Source of the DNA: Bacteroidia bacterium
GTDB lineage: Bacteria; Bacteroidota; Bacteroidia; AKYH767-A; 2013-40CM-41-45
Assembly: GCA_020852075.1 (NCBI GenBank)
Contig: JADZBN010000010.1
Location: 1 to 33,344 of the forward strand
Length of the DNA stretch: 33,344 nucleotides
Direction: 5' to 3'
Positions 1 to 8,102 of the stretch are shown here, piece after piece. The position numbers and the translations under genes are program-made. Below the pieces are notes generated by a model that did no database searches, was not told the DNA's origin, and worked only from the letters and a program-made list of their open reading frames with translations. Each line of letters begins with the position of its first letter. Positions within the stretch are counted from its first letter, which is position 1.

Positions 1-270
1 CACTCCGTCTGTACCTTTAGAGAACACAGTTTTATTCATCTGATTTCTGTGATGTGTATTCTTTTGGAAGGAGTCATGTGACGGGATAATAAGGGAGAAA
101 TTTAAAACTAAATTGGGAACTTACACTTCTCTGAACCTGTCATCCGCCATTGCTGCCCGAATACCGGAACCCGAAATATTGCCGGAATTATTGAAGATAT
201 ATCTGAAAATTTTATAATTTTTTTTACCTTCATTGACGATTTCTATTACTGCGACTAAAAATCACTGTGT

Positions 271-684
271 ATGAAGTACAGATTCAACCGGATACTCATC
301 ATTGATGACAGTTCCACCGATCGCTATATTCTAAAAAGAACCTTGTCGGCCGGTTCTTTTTCCGAAGAATATATGGAAGCATCCACAGGAGTGGAAGCGC
401 TGGACAAACTCACACTGCGAAACGGATCCATTCTTCCCAATCTGATCTTCCTGGATGTAAATATGCCGGTACTCAACGGATTTGAGTTCCTGGATGCACT
501 ACATAAAATTCATGTGCAACTGAACAAGCAGATTCCGGTTATTATTATGTGTTCCATCCGGGATGACCATGATAAGGCCCGTGCCGCAACCTATGAAAAT
601 GTGATTGCCTACCTGATTAAACCCGTTCTGATGGAAGACCTGGAAAAATTATTCGACGGAAATCACTTTTCCCAAACCGCATAA
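271..684 (+). CDS. Stand-alone response regulator receiver domain protein (CheY-like)
   Basis: 137 aa; N-terminal ILIIDDSS acidic pair, phosphoacceptor context LIFLDVNMPVLNGFEFL, and conserved Lys in YLIKPV; no output domain. Confidence 0.93.
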   Translation: MKYRFNRILIIDDSSTDRYILKRTLSAGSFSEEYMEASTGVEALDKLTLRNGSILPNLIFLDVNMPVLNGFEFLDALHKIHVQLNKQIPVIIMCSIRDDHDKARAATYENVIAYLIKPVLMEDLEKLFDGNHFSQTA

Positions 685-873
685 TGCACGCACCGGATCC
701 TGATGCATTGCCCGGGATTCATCTGTGGAATTACAGAAGCATACCGGAGGATTTACGGTTTTGAAATGCGCGGGCTCCACCCCGATTAATAGAGCCGCAA
801 TGGCTGTCAGGCATGGAACGAGAACCCATCGCAAAAGACCGCCTTCAAAGTATTATATCAATTCGGAAAAAGT

Positions 874-1296
874 TTATTTCACTACCAGGGAATCAATACT
901 CGTCATGGGATGCGGCGACCCGCGATGGCAGGTCACACAGGTAATGTGATCGAAGCCGTGTTCACCCATTTTGTCCATAAATTTCCTGTTGATTGCATCC
1001 GTCATCTTCATCATTTTTCTGGCGGTAACTTTTTCAGGTTTGGCATCGGAGGCAAAATTTACTTCAGTAAAGGAAGCGCCCTCCTTTCCTTCATGACAAT
1101 ACATACATTTAACACCAAGGCTTTTGGTAAACTCATGCATCTTCGCGTGAAGTTCTTCTCCTGTTGTGTTTTTGGGTAAGACTTTCAGATTGGTGGCTTT
1201 TTCAGGCCAGTGCCATTTCTCCTGTCCAAGTGCTGAAAAAATAATGAAGGCCATAAAGACAGTCAGCAGGCTGATGGTGTATTTCGGGGTTTTCAT
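874..1296 (-). CDS. Secreted di-heme c-type cytochrome (photosynthetic reaction centre cytochrome c subunit-like family)
   Basis: 140 aa; N-terminal signal peptide; two CxxCH haem motifs (CMYCH, CVTCH); NLKVLPKNTTGEELHAKMHEFTKSLGVKCMYCH pattern. Confidence 0.85.
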   Translation of the reverse strand: MKTPKYTISLLTVFMAFIIFSALGQEKWHWPEKATNLKVLPKNTTGEELHAKMHEFTKSLGVKCMYCHEGKEGASFTEVNFASDAKPEKVTARKMMKMTDAINRKFMDKMGEHGFDHITCVTCHRGSPHPMTSIDSLVVK

Positions 1297-1360
1297 ACTC
1301 AGGATGTATTATGTTATAAATGTAATTAGAAGAATGTAAAATACAAAAAATGGAAATAGA

Positions 1361-1383
1361 AAAGGCAGGAAACTTCCTGCCTT
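1361..1383 (-). terminator. Rho-independent terminator of the dockerin-like secreted protein gene
   Basis: Inverted repeat AGGCAGGA-AACT-TCCTGCCT (1363-1382), followed on the minus strand by a TTTTC T-rich tract, just downstream of the minus-strand stop at 1407. Confidence 0.75.
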
Positions 1384-1406
1384 AAGTATAGGTTCATCAG
1401 TTCCTC

Positions 1407-3935
1407 TCAGGGCCGGGCGGATATCAGAAACATCTGGGAATTATTTTCAATAAGACTGTAATCCGCAGATTCGACTAAGTCATCACCCGTTACATCATCC
1501 ACGTAATACGCAAAAATAAAAAGTTGAGATGAGTTTTCCACCTGGCTGTAATCACCCGATTCAATTACTCCATCCTGAGTTACATCCCCGCTGTAAATGC
1601 AATACGCCCCCCCTATATTTTTCATGTTATTGCCGTAGGCTTTATTTGCAGCTGTGGTAAAATCATACGAAATATTGCTGCTGCTGAAGGTTACAGGAAA
1701 GGCACTCCAGGTTTCCAGTGAATTACGGTGTTTGAAAACAATGTAATACGACAGGCCCAGCACGGTGGATGGGAATGCAAAACTTCCCATTCCGTCAGTC
1801 ATCAAAACATTCCTGTCTGTATAGGCAATGGAATTAGGTGCAGCGACATTGGCAAGTGCAACCGTTACCGTATCGCATAAGGCTATGTGGCCGCCCGGAT
1901 CTGCAACAGCAACCATCTGACCGCCTCCGAGGTAGAATCCCTGAATAAATGCTTTCAGATTCAGGACTGCGGCTGGTGCGGAAATCGTAAGTACTGCACC
2001 CGAAGTGGTCTGACCATCAGGGTTGGTGACCGTAACCGTCTGTAAGCCCTGACTGGCACCATTGGTATTCAGGGTAAGTGTTATTTGTGTCGGGTTGTCA
2101 AATTGCACACCGGTAACCGTTACCCCTCCGCTTACGCTCACTCCAAGCCGGTCGGGGAAACCGGTTCCTGGATCAAAAAAACCGGAAGAGTTTACCTGGG
2201 TTCCTGTAATTACAACCGACACCGATCCCAATCCGCTGCTGACAGTGGAGGGAGTTGCGCTGGTGACATCCGCCGGCGGCGGAGCCATAAGTTTTATGGC
2301 GCGTACCATCCATGAATTATTTGCATTGCAGTATTCCTGAAACGCCCATACATCCTGATCATTTTGCGGATCCACAGTAAGCTGGGAGTAATCACCCCAT
2401 CGCTGGGGAGTGCTTGACTGAACATTGTAATTACTCGAGGAAGTCTGTGCAACCACCGGTGCGTCTGTAATACCTGAAACATCCGTATTGAGATGGCCCG
2501 AAACGGATATCTGGGCATGGCTGTTCGTTCCTGCGCTGCTGCAGCCCAGAAACATGTGACCCTGCCCGTTGGCTGCTACGGAACCAAACCAGTAACCCAA
2601 AGGATTACTGGAAGCGGGATCATATAAGGTTCCGGATTGCAATAAAGCAGGGGTGGTGGTAAGATTGCCTACCTCATACCACCGGACACCATTTCTGTTT
2701 CCGGAAGAACTCGATACCCCCGAAGAATTTACCTCATTTGTATGTGCAGTCCACAGGGAAGACACACCTGTCAGTTTGTTTTTCTTGATCATGGCAGCAT
2801 ACAAACGATCGTCTATGGCATCAAGAGCTTTGGTAGAACCCTGTGCAGGTTGATTCTGGGGATAAACAGTAGTGGGCACGGTAATGTTCAGGTTGGCTGA
2901 AAGAACCGGTGTACCTCCGGGGTCTGAAATCCGTTTCATAACCAGTTTTCCATAGGAGGCATTATCCACTCCAATCAGGTATCCTTCGGTGGCAGCCGGG
3001 TCATCATTGTCCACACCCTGCGGGGTATAAATACCTGCCCCGGAAGAGGTGCAAAGTTGCCTGAAGACTGTTACTACCAGGCTCCCGCTAAGCAAAGCCG
3101 ACTTCCTGATAATGAATGCCGAAGTGCCGATGTAGGTGGCTCCGCCCGCAAACATATTGACGCCGATATACAGGGCATTGGCATCCAGTCCGAAAGTATC
3201 GTAATCAGCCAGGGCACCGGTATCAGCATTGGGTACTGTGCCTACCTGGTCCTGGGTAAACTGAAAGAAAGTAAAACTGGACTGGCTGGTAATTACTGAA
3301 CCTGAACTAACCGCGATCATAACCCTGTTGGGAGTAGAGACATTGATCATGGTCACAAACCATCTGCCTGATAAACGATCGTAGCGTACATGGGGATCGC
3401 TGCTTGTACTTCCGTCTCTGACAGAATTGAAAAAAGTATTTGTAGTTACATCGAGCGGCCCAAGAACCCCTTGTTTGCTGAATACCCGGATTCTGCCATT
3501 TGAGGCAACCAAAATTTGAGAGGGACCTGCCGCCCCATTGGAGTCGGGTGGGATATATCCCGAGGACCCCAGGTCGTTTGAATCAAAACCGGTGCTCACT
3601 GTATAGGTGGTGGCGGGAATGGCAAAGCGTCCGATTACCTGGTTGGGATCGGGAGCGGGCCACCGGCTTACCCGTGGAGAAAGTTTGTTGCGTTTGGGCC
3701 GTCGCACCTTATTTTCTTCTCCTTCTTCGGTCTTTGTTTCCATGATTTTATTCGGATCAAAGACGAAAGGATGGGCCGCTTCACGTGCCATGATTTGGGA
3801 TACGGTTTCCTGAATCCCCGGATTTCCCAGCCAGGGTTTTCCGATGGTGATACCGTTCGCATTGGCCAGTTGTGCATATCCCTGCCAGGAGAACAGGAGA
3901 AAGGCACACAGGATGAGGATTCGTTTCTGATACAT
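1407..3935 (-). CDS. Large secreted protein with IPT/TIG-like domain and C-terminal dockerin-like Ca-binding repeats
   Basis: 842 aa; signal peptide MYQKRILILCAFLLFSWQGYAQ; TIG-like segment VSSGLGSVSVVITGTQV...TVTNPDGQTTSGAVLTI; C-terminal pair GDVTQDGVIESGDYSQVENSS / DDVTGDDLVESADYSLIENNS. Confidence 0.8.
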   Translation of the reverse strand: MYQKRILILCAFLLFSWQGYAQLANANGITIGKPWLGNPGIQETVSQIMAREAAHPFVFDPNKIMETKTEEGEENKVRRPKRNKLSPRVSRWPAPDPNQVIGRFAIPATTYTVSTGFDSNDLGSSGYIPPDSNGAAGPSQILVASNGRIRVFSKQGVLGPLDVTTNTFFNSVRDGSTSSDPHVRYDRLSGRWFVTMINVSTPNRVMIAVSSGSVITSQSSFTFFQFTQDQVGTVPNADTGALADYDTFGLDANALYIGVNMFAGGATYIGTSAFIIRKSALLSGSLVVTVFRQLCTSSGAGIYTPQGVDNDDPAATEGYLIGVDNASYGKLVMKRISDPGGTPVLSANLNITVPTTVYPQNQPAQGSTKALDAIDDRLYAAMIKKNKLTGVSSLWTAHTNEVNSSGVSSSSGNRNGVRWYEVGNLTTTPALLQSGTLYDPASSNPLGYWFGSVAANGQGHMFLGCSSAGTNSHAQISVSGHLNTDVSGITDAPVVAQTSSSNYNVQSSTPQRWGDYSQLTVDPQNDQDVWAFQEYCNANNSWMVRAIKLMAPPPADVTSATPSTVSSGLGSVSVVITGTQVNSSGFFDPGTGFPDRLGVSVSGGVTVTGVQFDNPTQITLTLNTNGASQGLQTVTVTNPDGQTTSGAVLTISAPAAVLNLKAFIQGFYLGGGQMVAVADPGGHIALCDTVTVALANVAAPNSIAYTDRNVLMTDGMGSFAFPSTVLGLSYYIVFKHRNSLETWSAFPVTFSSSNISYDFTTAANKAYGNNMKNIGGAYCIYSGDVTQDGVIESGDYSQVENSSQLFIFAYYVDDVTGDDLVESADYSLIENNSQMFLISARP

Positions 3936-4059
3936 AGATGTCGTTAACAGGGGTTGTATGCAGTAAGAGTCCTTCCGGGTTATGTTTCAGAAGGATTCAG
4001 TATAAACTGATAAGTAAAGGAGGTGTGAATAGGGTTTTTGGTGATAATTATGGGGTATC

Positions 4060-4067
4060 CAAAGATA
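4060..4067 (-). promoter_or_regulatory. Candidate Bacteroidota -7 element (TATCTTTG) upstream of the 1407-3935 gene
   Basis: Plus strand CAAAGATA = minus strand TATCTTTG, matching TAnnTTTG, about 125 nt upstream of the start codon; -33 element not convincing. Confidence 0.4.
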
Positions 4068-4298
4068 TAGTAATTAGGACGCAAAACCGCATACCGCCTG
4101 TGGTTTTAATGAGGCGGGGTCTTAAAATTCATATTTAAAATAAAGTCTATATCCCTTTGCAGGCCTTGAGCAGCAGGGTATTCCTGGCTTACCGGTGATA
4201 AACACAATGGAAAGAAAACAACCAGTTCTGTGTTGGCAGGAAGGTAGAGAAAAACAGAAATGAAGGTAAATTCTGAATAGGTAAGACAGGCAGTCCGC

Positions 4299-6092
4299 TT
4301 AAATACCTTTTTGAGATTCGATCCACTGATTTACCTGATCTTCCAGGACAGACAGGGGGAGGCACCCATTTTCCAGGATGGCATCATGGAATTTTGCCAT
4401 ATTGAATTTCTTCCCAAGCGCTTTTTCAGCTTTTGCACGAAGTTCAAGAATTTTCATCTGTCCTATTTTGTAGGATAAAGCCTGACCGGGAATAGCCATA
4501 TATCTTTCAATTTCTGCCGTAATAGCCTCTTTGCTTTCCCCTTCATTGTCCAGGGAAAACTGGATGGCCTGATCCCGGGTCCAGCCTTTCAGATGAATTC
4601 CCACATCCACAACCAGGCGGATAGCACGGTGCATTTCTTCACTGAGTGCGGCGAAATGCTGGTAGGGATTTTTATACAAACCCAGGGCCGTCCCCAGGGA
4701 TTCTGTGTAAAGCGCCCAGCCTTCACCGAAGGCGCCATACCATATATACCGCCGGAAACTGGGCAATGAGTCGTTTTCCTGCTGCAGGGAAATCTGGTAA
4801 TGATGGCCCGGAATGGCCTCATGAAGGAAGAGGTCTTCCATTCCAAATGTATTGAACTTCCTTGGGTCGGGAATCGGGACATAAAACACCCCGGGACGGG
4901 AACCATCGGCTGTGCCCTGGATGTATTCAGCACTTGCACTGGCTTCCCGGAATTTTTCCGTTTCCCGGATTTCAAATTTCGTTTTTGGTTTTACATCAAA
5001 AAGCGTATTCAATGCAGGCTCCATGGCAGCATAAATATTCCTGAATGAATCCAGCACAGCTTCGGCTGAGGTGAAAGGGAAAAATTGTTTGTCGGTATTC
5101 AGGAAAGTGAAAAATTCCTTCTGACTTCCTTTAAACCCGGTGCTGAGCATTATTTTTTCCATTTCATCCCGTAACCGTTTCACCTCGTTCTGCCCGGTTT
5201 CGAATATTTCATCAGGAGTCAGATCCGTAGTAGTCCAGAATTTTGCGAGGTACCTGTAATAATCACGGCCCCCGGGAATATCACTGATACCGGCGGTTTC
5301 CCTGCATGCCTTTATGTAGTCATTTTTAATGAAGTCGTATAATTTTTTGTAAGATGGAATGATTTCGTTTTTTATGGCATCACGATACCCGGCGGTCAGC
5401 CTTTTCCGGTCCGGTTCATTTACACTATCGGGGAAATTCTCAATGGGTTTGTAGAAGAGGCTTTTTGTGACATCATCCGTAATCATAGCCTGCATTTGCG
5501 GAAGTACTCGATCCATCAGAATTCTTGGAGGAACTATTTTTTCCGCCATACCTTTCTTCATGTTTGAAATGGCGGTATCACACCATGCATAAAAGCCGTG
5601 CACACGCATCAGCCAGTTGTCATAATCTTTGGTATTCCTGAATGGCTGAATACTTTTTCCGGAGCCCAACTGACCGAAGGTCAACGGCATACCCCAGAAC
5701 TGGTTTACCGGCATCAGGTTGTCTTTAAATTGTAATCCTTCCAGTCCTAGTTCAAGATCCCAGTGCAGCACCTCATAACTTATCTTTTCCTGCTCGCTGA
5801 GTTGATCAGGAGAATAATTTCTCAGCGAATCCAGAAATGTGGAATAAAAATTTTTCAGGGTATCACGGTACTCTGTGCTTATATCCACAGGGAGTTTGTC
5901 ATTATACCTGTAATCACCATTGGTCGTTGCCTCAAGAGGGAACAGACGCATTCGCTCGTTATAATACGTGTCGAGCACTTTCGAAAATGTGATCATCTCG
6001 TTATTGTTGGTTGCTGATTCTGGTGTACTGCTGCATGAAAACAGAAATTGTGATAGAATGAGCAGTGAAATAATAAATACCTTGCTTTTCAT
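4299..6092 (-). CDS. DUF885 family lipoprotein (putative zinc metallopeptidase/carboxypeptidase)
   Basis: HEAIPGHHYQ motif; lipobox MKSKVFIISLLILSQFLFSCSS. Start placed at the internal ATG (6092) giving a clean lipoprotein signal, rather than at the track's 6152. Confidence 0.85.
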   Translation of the reverse strand: MKSKVFIISLLILSQFLFSCSSTPESATNNNEMITFSKVLDTYYNERMRLFPLEATTNGDYRYNDKLPVDISTEYRDTLKNFYSTFLDSLRNYSPDQLSEQEKISYEVLHWDLELGLEGLQFKDNLMPVNQFWGMPLTFGQLGSGKSIQPFRNTKDYDNWLMRVHGFYAWCDTAISNMKKGMAEKIVPPRILMDRVLPQMQAMITDDVTKSLFYKPIENFPDSVNEPDRKRLTAGYRDAIKNEIIPSYKKLYDFIKNDYIKACRETAGISDIPGGRDYYRYLAKFWTTTDLTPDEIFETGQNEVKRLRDEMEKIMLSTGFKGSQKEFFTFLNTDKQFFPFTSAEAVLDSFRNIYAAMEPALNTLFDVKPKTKFEIRETEKFREASASAEYIQGTADGSRPGVFYVPIPDPRKFNTFGMEDLFLHEAIPGHHYQISLQQENDSLPSFRRYIWYGAFGEGWALYTESLGTALGLYKNPYQHFAALSEEMHRAIRLVVDVGIHLKGWTRDQAIQFSLDNEGESKEAITAEIERYMAIPGQALSYKIGQMKILELRAKAEKALGKKFNMAKFHDAILENGCLPLSVLEDQVNQWIESQKGI

Positions 6093-6541
6093 ATTAGGAT
6101 GTAATACTGAGGATAAATGTGAATATAAATTTACTACAAATTGTTTTGACAAATGATGATATTGTCCGGTAATAAAAACACTATTGGCCGAATCATCATG
6201 TTCTGCTCATTTTGATTATAATACTTTAACAAATTTTTCTGGTTTCTGCAGAGTGAAAGACGGGTGAGTTCTTATCCGGGCAATGTAATTCTGTGGTTTT
6301 TCATGGATCGGTACTCAAGGCCGGATATTAATGCAGAAATTAACAGGCATTTATGAAATAATTTTTTGGATTTTCTAATAAAACCTGAGCAAACCATTAG
6401 ATCCGATAGGCTGATGTCAAAAATTTTCCCGGGAAATATCAGATGAATACAGGAATTTCCGGACATTCTCTTGTTTTCATGGATCAGGAAATCAGGTTTT
6501 ATTTTGTAAATTAATTATGAACAAAATAGAGGCTTGTTGCA

Positions 6542-6572
6542 TTGGTATTTAAATGAGTTGTAAGTAACTTTG
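6542..6572 (+). promoter_or_regulatory. Candidate Bacteroidota promoter: -33 TTG (6542-6544) and -7 TAACTTTG (6565-6572)
   Basis: 20-nt spacing between TTG and TAnnTTTG; ends 4 nt before the ATG at 6577. Confidence 0.55.
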
Positions 6573-6576
6573 CGTC

Positions 6577-6849
6577 ATGGCAAGACCCAAACAAAATAAG
6601 GCTCTCCTGAAAGGATGGGCGGATCTCCTGGAATCATTCATCGAGATCAACAGAAAACTTGATGCAGTAATCAGAAATCAGAAGAAGAACAGATCCGGCC
6701 GCGGCCCCGGCCGTCCGCCAGGTTCAAAGAATGTTAAACCTGGCCGCATTGCAGGCAGACCTAAATTACGCCGTGGCCCGGGACGTCCTCCGGGTTCAAA
6801 AAATAAAAGGCGTTCAAAAGCCGGAAGACCGCGTAAAACCAGAAATTGA
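6577..6849 (+). CDS. Small basic AT-hook-like putative DNA-binding protein
   Basis: 90 aa; short helical N-terminus (ALLKGWADLLESFIEINRKLDAVI), then two near-identical blocks RGPGRPPGSKN plus AGRPKLRR and AGRPRK: four GRP cores in a Lys/Arg-rich tail. Confidence 0.75.
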   Translation: MARPKQNKALLKGWADLLESFIEINRKLDAVIRNQKKNRSGRGPGRPPGSKNVKPGRIAGRPKLRRGPGRPPGSKNKRRSKAGRPRKTRN

Positions 6850-6960
6850 ACAAGACAGCCCCCCTGGTACTACGATGGATTTACAATGACAAACCGGTTA
6901 TGTCCGGGGAAAATGTCATTTGGTTTCTGATCGTGTACAGCAGTAAATTTTTATCGTGAA

Positions 6961-8025
6961 ATGAAGAAGGTTATCGGAAGAAAGCCGGATTGGCCCGGGA
7001 GGTTGTTTTTTACCGTCCTGTTACTTAGTGGTGTGAGTTTATCACTGCGTGCGGACAATCCCGATTCTGAAGGAAGCCGTGTACACTGGATGCGACTGGA
7101 TGAAGCCCTTGCAAAGAACGAAAAGGAGCCCCGGCCCATCATCATTGACTTTTATACTGACTGGTGCGGCTGGTGTAAGAAAATGATGAAAACAACCTAT
7201 GCCAATGAAAACCTGTCAGGATATATCAATAATTATTTTTATCCCGTAAAATTTAACGCCGAGGGAAAGGATACAGTGGAATTTCTCGGTAAGAAATACC
7301 TCCCTGTCTCGGATAAGCCACGAATACCGCATGAGCTGGCGGTTCACCTTCTGAATAACAAGCTGGTATATCCCACCACGCTTTTTCTCAATGGGTACAA
7401 CCGCGAAAAGAATCAGTTCGCCCTGAATATGATTGCCGGCGGATATCTGGAAGAAAGCAAACTGGAGCCCCTGCTGATTTTTTCTCTTGAAAATGCTTTC
7501 CGGAACAGCACCTACGAAGACTGGCAACAAAATTATCAGGAGGCGTTTTTCGATACTTCACTTGACAGGAAACTGGATTCCTTGAAATGGCTCAGTCCTG
7601 TGGAAGCATTCTCACGGAGGCAGGATACGACGCGAATGAAAATAGTGTTCATTCATACTTCCTGGTGCAACTCCTGTAAGGTCATGATGAGAACCTCATT
7701 TATCAGCCCATTGGTATTCCCCTATCTGAAAGCACATTTTGATCTTGTGGATTTTGATGCAGACACAAAGGATACCATTTCTTACAAGGGGAAAATCTAT
7801 CCGGGCGGAACTGTATCCGGGCAACCTTTTCATCCTTTGATTCATGAATTGTGTAAAAAAGGTCCTATGATTCCAGGCATAGTTATAATGGATAAATATG
7901 ATAACATTGCGGACATGATTCCTTTTTACCTGCCTCCCGATCTTCTGAACCGAGTCCTGGTGTACTATGGTGACGGTATAAACAAAACCAGGTCCTGGCA
8001 GGAGTACAGTGCAGGCTTTAAATGA
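6961..8025 (+). CDS. Secreted tandem thioredoxin-fold protein
   Basis: 354 aa; N-terminal hydrophobic segment; two thioredoxin-like motifs, DWCGWCKKM and SWCNSCKVM, each followed by similar (GKKYLP / GKIYPG) downstream segments. Confidence 0.85.
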   Translation: MKKVIGRKPDWPGRLFFTVLLLSGVSLSLRADNPDSEGSRVHWMRLDEALAKNEKEPRPIIIDFYTDWCGWCKKMMKTTYANENLSGYINNYFYPVKFNAEGKDTVEFLGKKYLPVSDKPRIPHELAVHLLNNKLVYPTTLFLNGYNREKNQFALNMIAGGYLEESKLEPLLIFSLENAFRNSTYEDWQQNYQEAFFDTSLDRKLDSLKWLSPVEAFSRRQDTTRMKIVFIHTSWCNSCKVMMRTSFISPLVFPYLKAHFDLVDFDADTKDTISYKGKIYPGGTVSGQPFHPLIHELCKKGPMIPGIVIMDKYDNIADMIPFYLPPDLLNRVLVYYGDGINKTRSWQEYSAGFK

Positions 8026-8102
8026 TTAGTGACACTAATTACCGGAGTATTATATCCACGTATTCTAATTTCAGGTGTTTGATAAAACCAAATATTATAA
8101 TA

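Noticed and set aside
725-949. 74-aa ORF between the response regulator and the cytochrome
   Set aside because: Overlaps the cytochrome gene antisense, has no recognisable domain, and its composition looks random.
3938-4138. 66-aa ORF in the 3936-4298 spacer
   Set aside because: No domain or credible ribosome-binding/promoter context; overlaps the predicted leader of the minus-strand gene.
6272-6466. 64-aa minus-strand ORF in the 6093-6576 spacer
   Set aside because: No recognisable protein features; no promoter motif upstream; likely chance ORF.
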